Shown in pieces: positions 1 to 8,423 of a DNA stretch of 64,000 bases. The notes beneath the pieces are model-generated. The model made no database searches and was not told where the DNA came from. It worked only from the letters and a program-made list of their open reading frames with translations. The translations under genes were made by a program, and so were the position numbers. Within the stretch, counting starts at the first letter, position 1. Each line of letters opens with the position of its first letter. The stretch is taken from the NCBI RefSeq assembly GCF_000152725.1, contig NZ_CH724131.1, forward strand, positions 1,165,856 to 1,229,855. Reading direction: 5' to 3'. Source of the DNA: Pseudooceanicola batsensis HTCC2597. GTDB taxonomy: Bacteria; Pseudomonadota; Alphaproteobacteria; Rhodobacterales; Rhodobacteraceae.

Positions 1-525
1 CAGCAGGCCCTGCACGCCGCCCGTCCGGGGATCGAACCGGGGCGCGGCGAAAAGATAGCTGCGCGGCCGGTCCGGCCCCGCGGGCCCGATCCCGCTGCCG
101 AGCGCGCCGCTCAGCGCCCGCTGGGCGACCGCCCCGGGCACCCCGCCCTCCAGCCCCTCGCCGTCGGGCCGGGCCGAGGCCAGCACCTCGCCCTCGTCCG
201 ACATGTAGAGCAGGTCGAGCGCCGTGGTCCGGTCCGCCGCCGCCAGCAGCAGGTCCTGCGCCTGCACGCGCAGTTCGGCGCTCTCCGGCGCCTCCGAAAG
301 AGCGGAGAGAAAGGGATGCCCCGCCATCAGCACCGCCATGTCCTGGTATCGCTGCAACTGGCCGGTCAGCCGGTCGACCGTCAGGGCCAGATCCGCCTCG
401 CCCCGTTCGCGCAAGGGGGTCAGCGCCTGCCGATAGCCCGCCACCGAGACGCCCCAGGCAAAGGCGAGGGCGAGCGAGAGGCTCAGCAGGATCGCGGCGG
501 CGCGCCGCAGGGGGGCTCGGTTCAT
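1..525 (-). CDS. DctB-like sensor histidine kinase, N-terminal part (runs off window)
   Basis: Reading leftward from an ATG at 525, the frame stays open to the window edge (175 codons). The protein begins with a short basic stretch and one hydrophobic segment (about residues 9-30). An extracytoplasmic-looking region with the phrase LTGQLQRYQDMAVLMAGHP follows. That phrase and its position after the first membrane helix are typical of the periplasmic double-PDC sensor region of DctB, the kinase that senses C4-dicarboxylates and phosphorylates DctD. The kinase core lies outside the window, so this is a family-level call from the sensor part only. The gene is divergent from the P450 gene, with about 60 bp between them. 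Confidence 0.7.
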   Translation of the reverse strand, partial: MNRAPLRRAAAILLSLSLALAFAWGVSVAGYRQALTPLRERGEADLALTVDRLTGQLQRYQDMAVLMAGHPFLSALSEAPESAELRVQAQDLLLAAADRTTALDLLYMSDEGEVLASARPDGEGLEGGVPGAVAQRALSGALGSGIGPAGPDRPRSYLFAAPRFDPRTGGVQGLL

Positions 526-584
526 CCCGCCCTTATAGCGATCCGGCCCTTGCCATGGAATGCCGCGCCTCTCTAGATGGCCCC

Positions 585-1775
585 ATGCGCCTCAGACAGT
601 CTCCGACCGACCCGCGGTTCGTCCAGGATCCCTATCCCTTCTACGCCCGCGCCCGTGCGCAGGGCGACCTGCACTGGTGGGAGGACTACGACCTGATGGC
701 CGCCTTCAGCCACGACGCCGTGCAGACCATTCTCAAGGACCGGCGCTTCGGACGGGAGGTCCCGGCGGAACTGGCCGAACCGGTGCCCGCGCACCTCCGG
801 CCCTTCTACGCGATCGAGGATCACTCGATGCTGGAACTCGAGGCGCCCCGCCACACCCGGCTGCGCGGTCTGGTCCTGCGCGCCTTCACCTCGCGCAGGA
901 TCGCCGGCCTGGCCCCCGAGATCGAAGCGCTCGCGCATCGCCTGATCGATGCCTTTCCCGAGGACGGGTTCGACCTCCTGCCCGCCTTCGCGGCCCCGCT
1001 GCCGGTGATCGTGATCGCCCGCCTTCTCGGCGTGCCCGAGGCCATGGCGCCGCAGCTGCTCGGCTGGTCGAACGCCATGGTCGCCATGTACCAGGCCCGC
1101 CGCGATCGCGCGGTCGAAGAGGCCGCCGCCACGGCCGCCCGCGACTTCGCCGCCTATCTGGGCGACTATATCGCCGCCCGCCGCACCGATCCGTGCGACG
1201 ACCTGATCACCGAACTGATCGCCGCCGAGCAGGAGGGCGAGCGCCTGTCCACCGAAGAGATGATCGCGACCTGCGTCCTGCTGCTGAACGCCGGTCACGA
1301 GGCCACCGTCCACACCATAGGCAACGGCGTGGCGAACCTGCTTTCCGCGCCCCTGCCCGCGCCGCCCGCCACATGGCTCGCCCCCGACCGCGTCGACGGC
1401 ACGGTCGAGGAGATCCTGCGCCACGACCCGCCGCTGCACATGTTCACCCGCCACGCCTACGAAGAGGTCACGCTCTTCGGCCATACGTTCCGGCGCGGCG
1501 ACCGGGTGGCGCTGCTGCTCGGCGCGGCCAACCGCGATCCCGCCGTCTGGCCCGAGCCGGACCGGTTCGACCCCGGCCGCCCCGTCAGGACCGGCAGCGC
1601 CTTCGGCGGCGGGGCGCATTTCTGCCTCGGGGCGCCGCTGGCGCGGCTGGAGCTGCGCTGCGCCCTGCCCGTCCTCTTCGCGCGTTGCCCGGAACTCGCC
1701 CTCGCCGCGCCGCCGCGCTACGGCGACACCTACCATTTCCACGGGCTCGACAGCCTGCCGGTCCGCACCCGCTGA
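585..1775 (+). CDS. cytochrome P450
   Basis: A bacterial class I cytochrome P450 of 396 residues, the usual soluble length. All signature elements are visible: the I-helix oxygen-activation motif NAGHEATV, the ExxR motif in EEILRHDPP, and the haem loop FGGGAHFCLGAPLAR with the thiolate cysteine near residue 347. It would insert one oxygen atom into an organic substrate using electrons from a ferredoxin and reductase; no redox partner gene is next to it. The ATG at 585 is preferred because the family-typical N-terminus (SPTDPRFVQDPYPFY) starts there. An in-frame ATG at 555 would add ten unrelated residues. The substrate cannot be deduced; the downstream LysR gene on the other strand is a possible regulator by position only. 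Confidence 0.93.
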   Translation: MRLRQSPTDPRFVQDPYPFYARARAQGDLHWWEDYDLMAAFSHDAVQTILKDRRFGREVPAELAEPVPAHLRPFYAIEDHSMLELEAPRHTRLRGLVLRAFTSRRIAGLAPEIEALAHRLIDAFPEDGFDLLPAFAAPLPVIVIARLLGVPEAMAPQLLGWSNAMVAMYQARRDRAVEEAAATAARDFAAYLGDYIAARRTDPCDDLITELIAAEQEGERLSTEEMIATCVLLLNAGHEATVHTIGNGVANLLSAPLPAPPATWLAPDRVDGTVEEILRHDPPLHMFTRHAYEEVTLFGHTFRRGDRVALLLGAANRDPAVWPEPDRFDPGRPVRTGSAFGGGAHFCLGAPLARLELRCALPVLFARCPELALAAPPRYGDTYHFHGLDSLPVRTR

Positions 1776-2052
1776 GGTTTGCGCGGCGCTCGGGGGAAAC
1801 CCGACCCGCGAATGCCGAAGCCCCCCTCCGGCTCGGGTGGCTCTCAGCGCACACTTTTCGCTTTCGCGGTACGTTTTCCGCCTCGCGTCGCGGAGAGGTC
1901 CTCGGCACATCGGAGGGCCGTCCCGGCCGGCGACACTTCCGGACCGCGCCGGTCCCGGGCCAGTGCTCGCGCCCGCCCCTCGGCATCGACGGATGCCGCC
2001 CGTTCATCGAACGACCGCCGAGCAAGCGTCCGTCAGGCGCCCCCGCACCGCG

Positions 2053-3018
2053 CTAGAGCAGCGCCAGACGCGCGTTCAGATGCGGATAGGCGCGCAACGC
2101 GGGCTCCACCACCACCTCGCGCACGAGCGTCCGCAGCTCCCCCGCCACCGCGCCCGGAACCTCGTCCAGGATCCCGCGCCGCGCCATCAGCACGATGCGC
2201 CGCGAAACCGGGGCGAAGGGCAGATCCAGCAGGTCCAGCCCGCCGATCAGCCGCCGCGCCCGCATCAGCGCGAGCGGCGGCAGGATCGTCCAGCCCACCC
2301 CCTGCCCGACAAGCGCAAGGATGGCGTGATAGCTGTCCAGTTCGAACCGGTGCGCCAGGGTCAGGTTCTGCTGCGCGAGATGCGTCGCGATCAGCCGCCC
2401 CATGTGATGCCGGGTGGTGTACTGCACCAGCGGATGCGCCTTGAGCTGCGCCAGCAGGTCGCCCGAGCCGTCGGCCATGCCCCTGGGGGCCGCCACGACG
2501 AAACCTTCCGCGAGGATCGGATGCACCTCGGCCCAGGGCGGCGCCTCGCCCATCTCGGCCGCGACGATCACGTCCAGCGCCTCGGCCTCGAGCTGATCGT
2601 AGAGCCCGTGCGACGCCCCTGTCTCGAGCAGGAACTGGCAGCCCTCGAACCGGTCGGCCATCCGCACGAGCAGTTGCGGCGTCACATCCGCCTCGAGATC
2701 GTCGATCATGCCCAGCCGCAGCCGGCGCAGCGTGGGCGATCCGGCCACCGCCAGTTCCGCCCGGGCCTGGGCCGCCTCGTTCAGGATGGACTGGGCGCGC
2801 CGGCGGAAGCTCTCGCCCGCCGGCGTCAGCGTGACGGGGCGCGCGTTACGCACCAGCAGCGTGGCGCCGAGCGCCGTCTCGAGGTTGGTCAGCTGCTGCG
2901 ACACGGCCGAGGCGCTGGCCCCGAGCCGCCGGGCCGCGGCCGAGATCGACCGCTCTTCCGCCGTCGCCACGAAGACCTCGACCCCCCAGAGCGTGATGCG
3001 GCCGGGGCTCGACTGCAT
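2053..3018 (-). CDS. LysR family transcriptional regulator
   Basis: 321 residues, the normal LysR length. The N-terminal winged helix-turn-helix (about residues 8-68) includes SISAAARRLGASASAVSQQL and the wing RNARPVTLTPAGE, followed by the linker helix and a periplasmic-binding-protein-like effector domain. It probably controls a neighbouring or divergent gene in response to a small molecule. The P450 gene converges on it from the left across a 277 bp gap, so it does not share a classical divergent promoter with that gene. It lies 4 bp downstream of phaR on the same strand, so it may be co-transcribed with phaR. The target is unknown. Confidence 0.92.
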   Translation of the reverse strand: MQSSPGRITLWGVEVFVATAEERSISAAARRLGASASAVSQQLTNLETALGATLLVRNARPVTLTPAGESFRRRAQSILNEAAQARAELAVAGSPTLRRLRLGMIDDLEADVTPQLLVRMADRFEGCQFLLETGASHGLYDQLEAEALDVIVAAEMGEAPPWAEVHPILAEGFVVAAPRGMADGSGDLLAQLKAHPLVQYTTRHHMGRLIATHLAQQNLTLAHRFELDSYHAILALVGQGVGWTILPPLALMRARRLIGGLDLLDLPFAPVSRRIVLMARRGILDEVPGAVAGELRTLVREVVVEPALRAYPHLNARLALL

Positions 3019-3022
3019 CGGC

Positions 3023-3583
3023 CTAGCTCATCTTGTTCAGCTTGCTCTGAAGCTCGGCCAGTTGCTTCTTGATGGTGTCGAGGTCGTCGTCCTTTGTGCC
3101 CTCGGCCGCCGCCGCCCCCTCGCCGCCCTCGGGCGGCTTCCAGCCCGGGAACCCGCCGGACATCGCCTTGAGAAACGCCTCCTGCTGGGCCTGCATCGCC
3201 TCGAATCCCGGCATCTTCGACATCGGGTTCATGGCGGTCATGTTCTCCATCATCTTCGACTGGCTGTCGCGCAGCATCTCGAAACTCTGGGCCAGGAACT
3301 GGGGCACGACGGACTGCGCCTGCGTCGTGTAGCTGCGCACGAGATCCGTCAGCACCCCGAGGGGCAGCACGTTCTCGCCCCGGCTTTCGTGTTCCGCGAT
3401 GATCTGCAACAGGTACTGCCGGGTCAGGTCGTCGCCGGATTTCAGATCGACAATCTGCACCTCGCGGCCGTCCCGGATGAACCCCGCGATATCCTCGAGG
3501 GTGACGTAGTCGCTCGTCTCCGTATTGTAGAGCCGGCGCGACGCGTACCGTTTGATCAATAGCGGTTTTTCGGTGTCAGCCAC
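3023..3583 (-). CDS. phaR: polyhydroxyalkanoate synthesis repressor PhaR
   Basis: 186 residues from a GTG at 3583. The GTG is chosen because AGGGAGGG lies seven bases upstream and because the family N-terminus (KPLLIKRYASRRLYNT) begins just after it; a longer frame to 3739 has no family-like sequence. The first ~65 residues form the PHB_acc_N DNA-binding domain. A PHB_acc segment (LVRSYTTQAQSVVPQFLAQ) and a Met/Glu-rich coiled C-terminus (KKQLAELQSKLNKM) follow. PhaR of Paracoccus and relatives represses the phasin and its own gene and is released by binding nascent polyester. Matching CTGC-N3-GCAG sites lie upstream of phaR, phaP and phaC/phaZ here, which supports the same circuit. Confidence 0.95.
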   Translation of the reverse strand: MADTEKPLLIKRYASRRLYNTETSDYVTLEDIAGFIRDGREVQIVDLKSGDDLTRQYLLQIIAEHESRGENVLPLGVLTDLVRSYTTQAQSVVPQFLAQSFEMLRDSQSKMMENMTAMNPMSKMPGFEAMQAQQEAFLKAMSGGFPGWKPPEGGEGAAAAEGTKDDDLDTIKKQLAELQSKLNKMS

Positions 3584-3606
3584 GGGCCATCCCTCCCTAT
3601 GCAGCA

Positions 3607-3643
3607 CTGCAGCGCAGCTTAGGGGCTGGGCGCGGAATTGCAA
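3607..3643 (-). promoter_or_regulatory. phaR promoter with PhaR-type operator
   Basis: Read on the minus strand, TTGCAA (3638-3643) is followed after 16 bp by TAAGCT (3616-3621), a plausible housekeeping promoter. The dyad CTGC-GCT-GCAG (3607-3617) overlaps the downstream edge of the -10 element. CTGC-N3-GCAG is the published recognition pattern of Paracoccus PhaR, so this looks like an autoregulatory site. The dyad is exact; the promoter elements are matched by eye. Confidence 0.65.
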
Positions 3644-3680
3644 AAGGTTTTCCCCGGCGAAGCCGCGGACCCATGGTCCG

Positions 3681-4280
3681 TCACCAGAGCTTGGGTTGCG
3701 CCTGGACCTCGTAGTTCGCATCGTAGGCCGCGCCGTCAAAGCCCGCGTCCACCTCGCGGACGAAGTCGCCCGCGCTCGGAACCGTGCCGCTCAGATCCTG
3801 CCCGGCCCAGAGGTCCGACCGCATGAGCGCCTTGGCGCACTGGAAATAGACCTCGGAGACCCTCACCATGACGACGGTGCGCGGCCGCTTGCCGCCCCTG
3901 TCGAACGAGGCGAGCAATTCGGGATCGGCGCTGACCTCGGCGCGGCCGTTGATGCGCACGACGTTCCTGCTGCCGGGCACCATGAACATCAGGCTGGCAC
4001 GCGGGTCGCGCACGATATTGCGCAGGCTGTCGATGCGGTTGTTGCCCATCCAGTCCGGCAGCAGAACGGTGCGGTTGTCGGCGATGCGCACGACCGGGCC
4101 GTCATCCCCACGCGGAGAGGCATCGGTGCCCTCCGGCCCGACGGTGGACAGGATGACGAAGCGCGAGGCCTCGATCCAGCGGCAATAGCAGGGCGAAAGG
4201 TGGTCCAGCACCTTGGTGATCGACCTGGGCACCGGGTCGCCGTAGATCGCTTCGAGCGTTTCGATATCGGTGATGGTCAT
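3681..4280 (-). CDS. pyridoxamine 5'-phosphate oxidase-like FMN-binding protein
   Basis: 199 residues with the split-barrel flavin fold of the PPOX superfamily. Recognisable segments are FVILSTVGPEGTDASPRGD near residues 42-60, LLPDWMGNNRIDSLRNI, and VRINGRAEVSADPELL. These match the MSMEG_1061-type subfamily rather than PdxH, so a role in vitamin B6 synthesis should not be assumed. Such proteins bind FMN or F420-like cofactors and reduce or bind unknown small molecules. The gene sits between phaR and phaP on the same strand, but the terminator-like hairpin after phaP and the phaR promoter at 3607-3643 suggest separate transcription. There is no evidence that it takes part in polyester metabolism. 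Confidence 0.85.
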   Translation of the reverse strand: MTITDIETLEAIYGDPVPRSITKVLDHLSPCYCRWIEASRFVILSTVGPEGTDASPRGDDGPVVRIADNRTVLLPDWMGNNRIDSLRNIVRDPRASLMFMVPGSRNVVRINGRAEVSADPELLASFDRGGKRPRTVVMVRVSEVYFQCAKALMRSDLWAGQDLSGTVPSAGDFVREVDAGFDGAAYDANYEVQAQPKLW

Positions 4281-4432
4281 GAGGCCCCCGCTTGTCCCGG
4301 CAGAGGCCCGGCGGCCCCGCTTCGCCTGCGCGGCAACGATTAGGCAAAGAGAGCGCTCGAGGCAAAGAAAAACGCGCGGCCGGCGCCCGGCCGGCTGGCC
4401 GCCGGCGCAATCGACAGGGGGACCGACGAACG

Positions 4433-4463
4433 AAAAAAGGGCGGGTCCTTTGCGGACCCGCCC
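4433..4463 (-). terminator. Rho-independent terminator of phaP
   Basis: On the minus strand a perfect 10-bp GC stem (arms 4454-4463 and 4439-4448, loop of five bases) is followed by six T residues (4433-4438). It stands 64 bp after the phasin stop codon, as expected for a short, highly expressed monocistronic gene. Confidence 0.9.
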
Positions 4464-4526
4464 TGAACGTCGCGCTCCAATCAGGGAGGGGATGGGAGCG
4501 CGGCGGCTGTGTCTTCGCGGCGATCG

Positions 4527-4973
4527 TTACTTCGCGGCGGAGGCCTTCTTGGCGGCCGCGGTAGTGTCCTTCGTCGCCTTCTGAACGGCGGCCGAGGTTT
4601 CTTCCGCCATGTCCTTGCCGGCGGCCATCATCAGCTCGACGGTTTCGGTCTGGGCCTTCTTCGCGATTTCGGCGAAGGCGGCCATGTTCTCGGCGGCCAT
4701 CTCGGCCGAGGCGGTCGCGAAGTCCGACATGGCTTTCGCGTAGTCGGCGGGCTCGGACTTGACCTTGGTCAGGTCGGCCATGCGCGACAGCGTGTCCTTG
4801 GTCCACTTGGAGGACAGGTCCGAGGATTTCTCGGCTGCTTCCAGGGCGACGCCGGACAGCTTTTCGTTCAGCGTGGCGGAGGTCTTGAAGGTATCCTCGA
4901 ACGACTTGGTGTCGACCGGGAATGCGCCCATCATGTCTTTCATGATCGTGGTGAAATCTTGCGTGTTCGCCAT
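4527..4973 (-). CDS. phaP: phasin, PHA granule surface protein
   Basis: 148 residues from the ATG at 4973, which has AGAGAGGAA just upstream. The sequence is almost entirely amphipathic helix, rich in Ala, Lys, Glu and Met and free of Cys. A phasin_2-like core contains FKTSATLNEKLSGVALEAAE and MAAFAEIAKKAQTETVELMM, and the tail is Ala/Lys-rich (AAVQKATKDTTAAAKKASAA). Phasins coat polyhydroxyalkanoate granules and control their size and number. The gene stands between its own promoter, which carries two PhaR-type operators, and its own terminator, and it is adjacent to phaC. This arrangement is classical for PhaR-repressed phasins. Confidence 0.92.
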   Translation of the reverse strand: MANTQDFTTIMKDMMGAFPVDTKSFEDTFKTSATLNEKLSGVALEAAEKSSDLSSKWTKDTLSRMADLTKVKSEPADYAKAMSDFATASAEMAAENMAAFAEIAKKAQTETVELMMAAGKDMAEETSAAVQKATKDTTAAAKKASAAK

Positions 4974-5038
4974 TGTTCCATTCCTCTCTTCGGGTCGGCC
5001 CCGCGTCCATTCGGGGCCGTATTGCGTTTCTGAGAGGG

Positions 5039-5088
5039 AATATGGATGCTGCATCGCAGCAAATCAAGACCTTTTCGCTGCAATGCAG
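5039..5088 (-). promoter_or_regulatory. phaP promoter with two PhaR-type operators
   Basis: On the minus strand TTGATT (5062-5067) and CATATT (5039-5044) are separated by exactly 17 bp. The dyad CTGC-GAT-GCAG (5049-5059) lies wholly inside that spacer. A second dyad, CTGC-ATT-GCAG (5078-5088), lies upstream of the -35 element, its centre 29 bp from the first. A repressor in the spacer would block polymerase directly; the second site could provide cooperativity. Confidence 0.75.
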
Positions 5089-5122
5089 AAAATCGAGCCT
5101 GTTCCGCAGGATGCGGACCGGC

Positions 5123-6946
5123 TCAGACCGGCAAGGTTGCCCTTACGTAGCTTCCGGGGGCCGCACCGAGGGCAGGATGGGACGAATCGCCCGGTTCCCG
5201 CGCGGGCACCTCCTTGCCAGATTGCGCCTTGATCCACTCGCCCCAGCGGGGCCACCAGCTGCCTTGGGTGAAGCTCGCCGTGCGAAGCCACTCATCGGGT
5301 TCGAGTGTCAGGTCGTCGTTGGTGTAGTGGCCGTATTTCTTCTTGCTCGGCGGATTCACGATCCCCGCGATATGGCCCGACTCGGAAACCACGAATGTCT
5401 TCTGGCGCGACCCCATCTTCTGGATGCCGCGAAAGCTCGTCTTCCAGGCGGCGATGTGATCGGTCTCGCAGGTGATCGCATAGACCGGCAGCGTGATGTC
5501 CGAGACATGCAGCCTCTCGCCGCAGAGCTCGATCCCTTCGGAGGCGAACTCGTTCCGCTGGCAGAGCTGGCGCAGGTACTGCACGGCCATCTTCGCCGGC
5601 AGGTTGGTGCCGTCCCCGTTCCAGTAGAGCAGGTCGAAGGCGGGCGGCGCCTCGCCCAGCATGTAGCTTCGGATCGCCGGCCGATAGATCAGGTCGTTGG
5701 ACCGCAGGAACGAGAAGGTGCGCGCCATGATATGACTGCGCAGCATGCCCACATCGGCCACCTCGGCCTCGATCCCGTCGATGAAGTCGTCCTGCAGGAA
5801 GGGTGTGAAATCCCCCTGATCCGAGAAATCGGTCAGCGCCGTGAAGAAGGTCGCCGTCTTGATCGACTTGTCCTTGCGGTGCTTCATCAGCGCGAGCGTC
5901 ATCGCCAGGGTCGTGCCGCCGATGCAATAGCCGATCGCGTTGACCTGCTTCTGCCCGGTGATCTCCTTCGCCTCGCGGATCGCGGCAAAGTATCCTTCTT
6001 CGATGTAGTCCTCGATGCCCGTGTCGGCATAGCTGCGGTCCGGGTTCGCCCAGGAGACGACGAACAGGGTGATCCCCTGCTCGGTCACCCACTTGATGAA
6101 GCTGTTCTGCTCTTTCAGGTCGAGGATGTAGAACTTGTTGATCCAGGGCGGAAAGATGATGAGCGGGATCGCGTGCACATTCTCGGTCCGGGGCGCGTAC
6201 TGGATCAGCTCCATCAGCCGGTTGCGATAGACGACCTGCCCCTCGCTCGCGCCGATGTTCTCGCCGACCTTGAAGGCTTCGGTGTCGGCCAGCCGGACCA
6301 GCAGTTCGCCGTTGTTCGCCTCGATATCCGCGACGAGGTTCTCCAGCCCCCTGACCAGGCTTTCGCCCTCGGTCTCGACCGCGCGCTCCAGGGCGTCGGG
6401 GTTGGTCGCCAGGAAATTGGTCGGCGCCATCATGTCGATGATCTGCTGGCTGAAGTACCGCAGCCGCTTGCGTTCGGTGTCGTCCAGCCCCTCGGCATCC
6501 TCGACCGCGTTGCGGATCGCCTCGGCGTTCAGCATGTACTGCTGCTTGATGAAGTTGAACCAGGGATGGCTCTTCCACAGGGGATTGGCAAAGCGGGCAT
6601 CGTCGGGGGTGTGATCTTCGGGCGCGGTTAGCGAGCCCTTGGCCAGGGCCTGCTGCGCCTCGAGGAAATGATGCACCGACTTTGTCCAGAACTCGGCCTG
6701 GTGTTCGAAGACGCGCGCGGGGTTGTTGATCATCTCGGTCCACCAGGCGCCGGCCGCGCGGGTGAAGACCTCCGGGTCCGGTGCGTTGAGCGCCACGTTG
6801 GTGGGATGTCGCCTGGTCAGCGCCGCGGTCAGCCGCTGGGTCAGGGCATCCACCCGCGCGAGGTTCTCGTTCAGCCGCTCGAGCGCTGCGCGGCCGTCTT
6901 CGGTTCCAAGCTCTCCGCCGTCGCCGGCATCAGTATGAGTTGCCAT
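5123..6946 (-). CDS. phaC: class I polyhydroxyalkanoate synthase
   Basis: 607 residues, the usual size of class I synthases, which polymerise short-chain (R)-3-hydroxyacyl-CoA such as hydroxybutyryl-CoA. The N-terminal PhaC_N domain contains HPWFNFIKQQYML. The alpha/beta-hydrolase core carries the lipase-like box GYCIGG with the nucleophile cysteine near residue 341. The Asp and His of the triad are expected in the segments YAITCETDHIAAW and SESGHIAGIVNPP. The C-terminus has the conserved WWPRWGEW. It is divergent from phaZ across 130 bp that contain one PhaR-type dyad. No phaA or phaB gene is in the window, so monomer supply is encoded elsewhere. Confidence 0.97.
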   Translation of the reverse strand: MATHTDAGDGGELGTEDGRAALERLNENLARVDALTQRLTAALTRRHPTNVALNAPDPEVFTRAAGAWWTEMINNPARVFEHQAEFWTKSVHHFLEAQQALAKGSLTAPEDHTPDDARFANPLWKSHPWFNFIKQQYMLNAEAIRNAVEDAEGLDDTERKRLRYFSQQIIDMMAPTNFLATNPDALERAVETEGESLVRGLENLVADIEANNGELLVRLADTEAFKVGENIGASEGQVVYRNRLMELIQYAPRTENVHAIPLIIFPPWINKFYILDLKEQNSFIKWVTEQGITLFVVSWANPDRSYADTGIEDYIEEGYFAAIREAKEITGQKQVNAIGYCIGGTTLAMTLALMKHRKDKSIKTATFFTALTDFSDQGDFTPFLQDDFIDGIEAEVADVGMLRSHIMARTFSFLRSNDLIYRPAIRSYMLGEAPPAFDLLYWNGDGTNLPAKMAVQYLRQLCQRNEFASEGIELCGERLHVSDITLPVYAITCETDHIAAWKTSFRGIQKMGSRQKTFVVSESGHIAGIVNPPSKKKYGHYTNDDLTLEPDEWLRTASFTQGSWWPRWGEWIKAQSGKEVPAREPGDSSHPALGAAPGSYVRATLPV

Positions 6947-6969
6947 GTCAACAAATCCCCCCTAGGTTG

Positions 6970-6980
6970 CTGCTATGCAG
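6970..6980. promoter_or_regulatory. PhaR-type operator in the phaC/phaZ divergent region
   Basis: An exact CTGC-TAT-GCAG dyad lies 24 bp from the phaC start and 97 bp from the phaZ start. It has the same form as the sites at phaR and phaP. The -35 and -10 elements for phaC and phaZ are not clear to me. Confidence 0.65.
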
Positions 6981-7076
6981 CATTCGGCGCTGTCACCGCG
7001 GTACCGTCTGGAAGTGGCCGGGCACAACGTCATGTTAACGCCGAACTGACCCGTTCAGAACCCCCGGGAGACGCAC

Positions 7077-8375
7077 ATGCGCTATATGGCAAACTACGAT
7101 TTTATGGAGTCGATCCGCAACACCCAGCAATGGCTGGGTGCGACGGCGAACTCCATGGCCTCCTACCCCGCCTTCGCCCTCATGCCCAATCCGGCCCTGC
7201 ACTGGATGGCCGCCTGGGGTCAGGTCACGGAACGCGCCTTCGAACGGATGGTGGTCAAGCCCGACTGGGGGATCCGGTCGATCACCTGCAACGACGGCAA
7301 GGATCACCTCGTCTCGGTCAACCCGGTGGTCGAGCGCCCCTTCGGCGATCTGATCCATTTCGAAGTCCTCGGCCGCGAGGAACAGAAGCGCAAGGTCCTG
7401 CTGGTCGCGCCGATGTCGGGCCATTACGCGACCCTCCTGCGGTCGACGGTGGTGTCGCTTCTGCCCGATGCCGAGGTCTATATCACCGACTGGCACAACG
7501 CTCGCGACATCCCCGTCTCGGAGGGCAAGTTCGATATCGAGGATTACACCCTCTATGTTGTCGATTTCATGAAGGAGCTGGGGCCGGACATCAACGTCAT
7601 CGCCGTCTGCCAGCCCGCGCCGCTGGTGCTGGCGGCCACCGCCTATCTGGCCGAGATCGATCCCAGTGCGCAGCCCAACACGCTGACACTGATCGGCGGG
7701 CCGGTCGACCCCAACGCGACCCCCACGGAAGTGACTGATTTCGGCCACTCGGTCACCATGGGCCAGCTCGAGGAGCTGATGATCCAGCGCGTCGGGCTGC
7801 GGTACAAGGGCATCGGCCGCCGGGTCTACCCCGGCCTGCTCCAGCTGACCTCTTTCATTTCGATGAACGCGGAACGCCATGCCCAGGCCTTCTCGGACCA
7901 GATCTTCCGCGTCATGGCCGGCGAGGCCTCGGAGCACGACCACCACAACCGGTTCTACGACGAATACCTCGCCGTGATGGACATGACGGCCGAGTTCTAT
8001 CTTTCGACCGTGGAACGCATCTTCAAGGCCGGCGAGATCGCGTCAAACGACTTCGTCGTGGCCGGCCACAAGATCGACATCGGCAAGATCACCAACGTGG
8101 CGGTCAAGACCGTCGAGGGCGAGAACGACGACATCTCGGCCCCCGGCCAGTGCGTCGCGGCGCTCGACCTCTGCACCGGCCTGCCGGATGAGCTCAAGGC
8201 CAGCCATCTGGAACCCGGCGCCGGCCACTACGGCATCTTCGCCGGCTCGTCCTGGCGCAACAACATCCGCCCGCTCGTGCTCGAATTCATCGACGCGAAT
8301 ACCGGCGGCTCGAAGACCGCGAAGACGGGCAGAGGCAAGGGCGCGGCCAAGGCGAAACTGGCAGTCGCGAAGTAA
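7077..8375 (+). CDS. phaZ: intracellular polyhydroxyalkanoate depolymerase
   Basis: 432 residues, matching the PhaZ1 family that degrades native intracellular granules (polyhydroxybutyrate depolymerase). Instead of a serine lipase box it has the family's cysteine box, AVCQPAPLVLAA, with Cys near residue 178. The flanking family sequence includes VAPMSGHYATLLRSTV and VYITDWHNARDIP. The segment GENDDISAPGQ carries the expected acidic catalytic residue, and PGAGHYGIFAGSSWR the histidine. The C-terminus is a Lys/Ala-rich tail (TAKTGRGKGAAKAKLAVAK), perhaps for granule or phasin contact. It is transcribed away from phaC and probably shares PhaR control through the dyad at 6970-6980. Confidence 0.96.
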   Translation: MRYMANYDFMESIRNTQQWLGATANSMASYPAFALMPNPALHWMAAWGQVTERAFERMVVKPDWGIRSITCNDGKDHLVSVNPVVERPFGDLIHFEVLGREEQKRKVLLVAPMSGHYATLLRSTVVSLLPDAEVYITDWHNARDIPVSEGKFDIEDYTLYVVDFMKELGPDINVIAVCQPAPLVLAATAYLAEIDPSAQPNTLTLIGGPVDPNATPTEVTDFGHSVTMGQLEELMIQRVGLRYKGIGRRVYPGLLQLTSFISMNAERHAQAFSDQIFRVMAGEASEHDHHNRFYDEYLAVMDMTAEFYLSTVERIFKAGEIASNDFVVAGHKIDIGKITNVAVKTVEGENDDISAPGQCVAALDLCTGLPDELKASHLEPGAGHYGIFAGSSWRNNIRPLVLEFIDANTGGSKTAKTGRGKGAAKAKLAVAK

Positions 8376-8423
8376 CCTCGCCGCCGGCGACGCGGAACCG
8401 CGGCTCCGACCGGGAGGCGTCCT

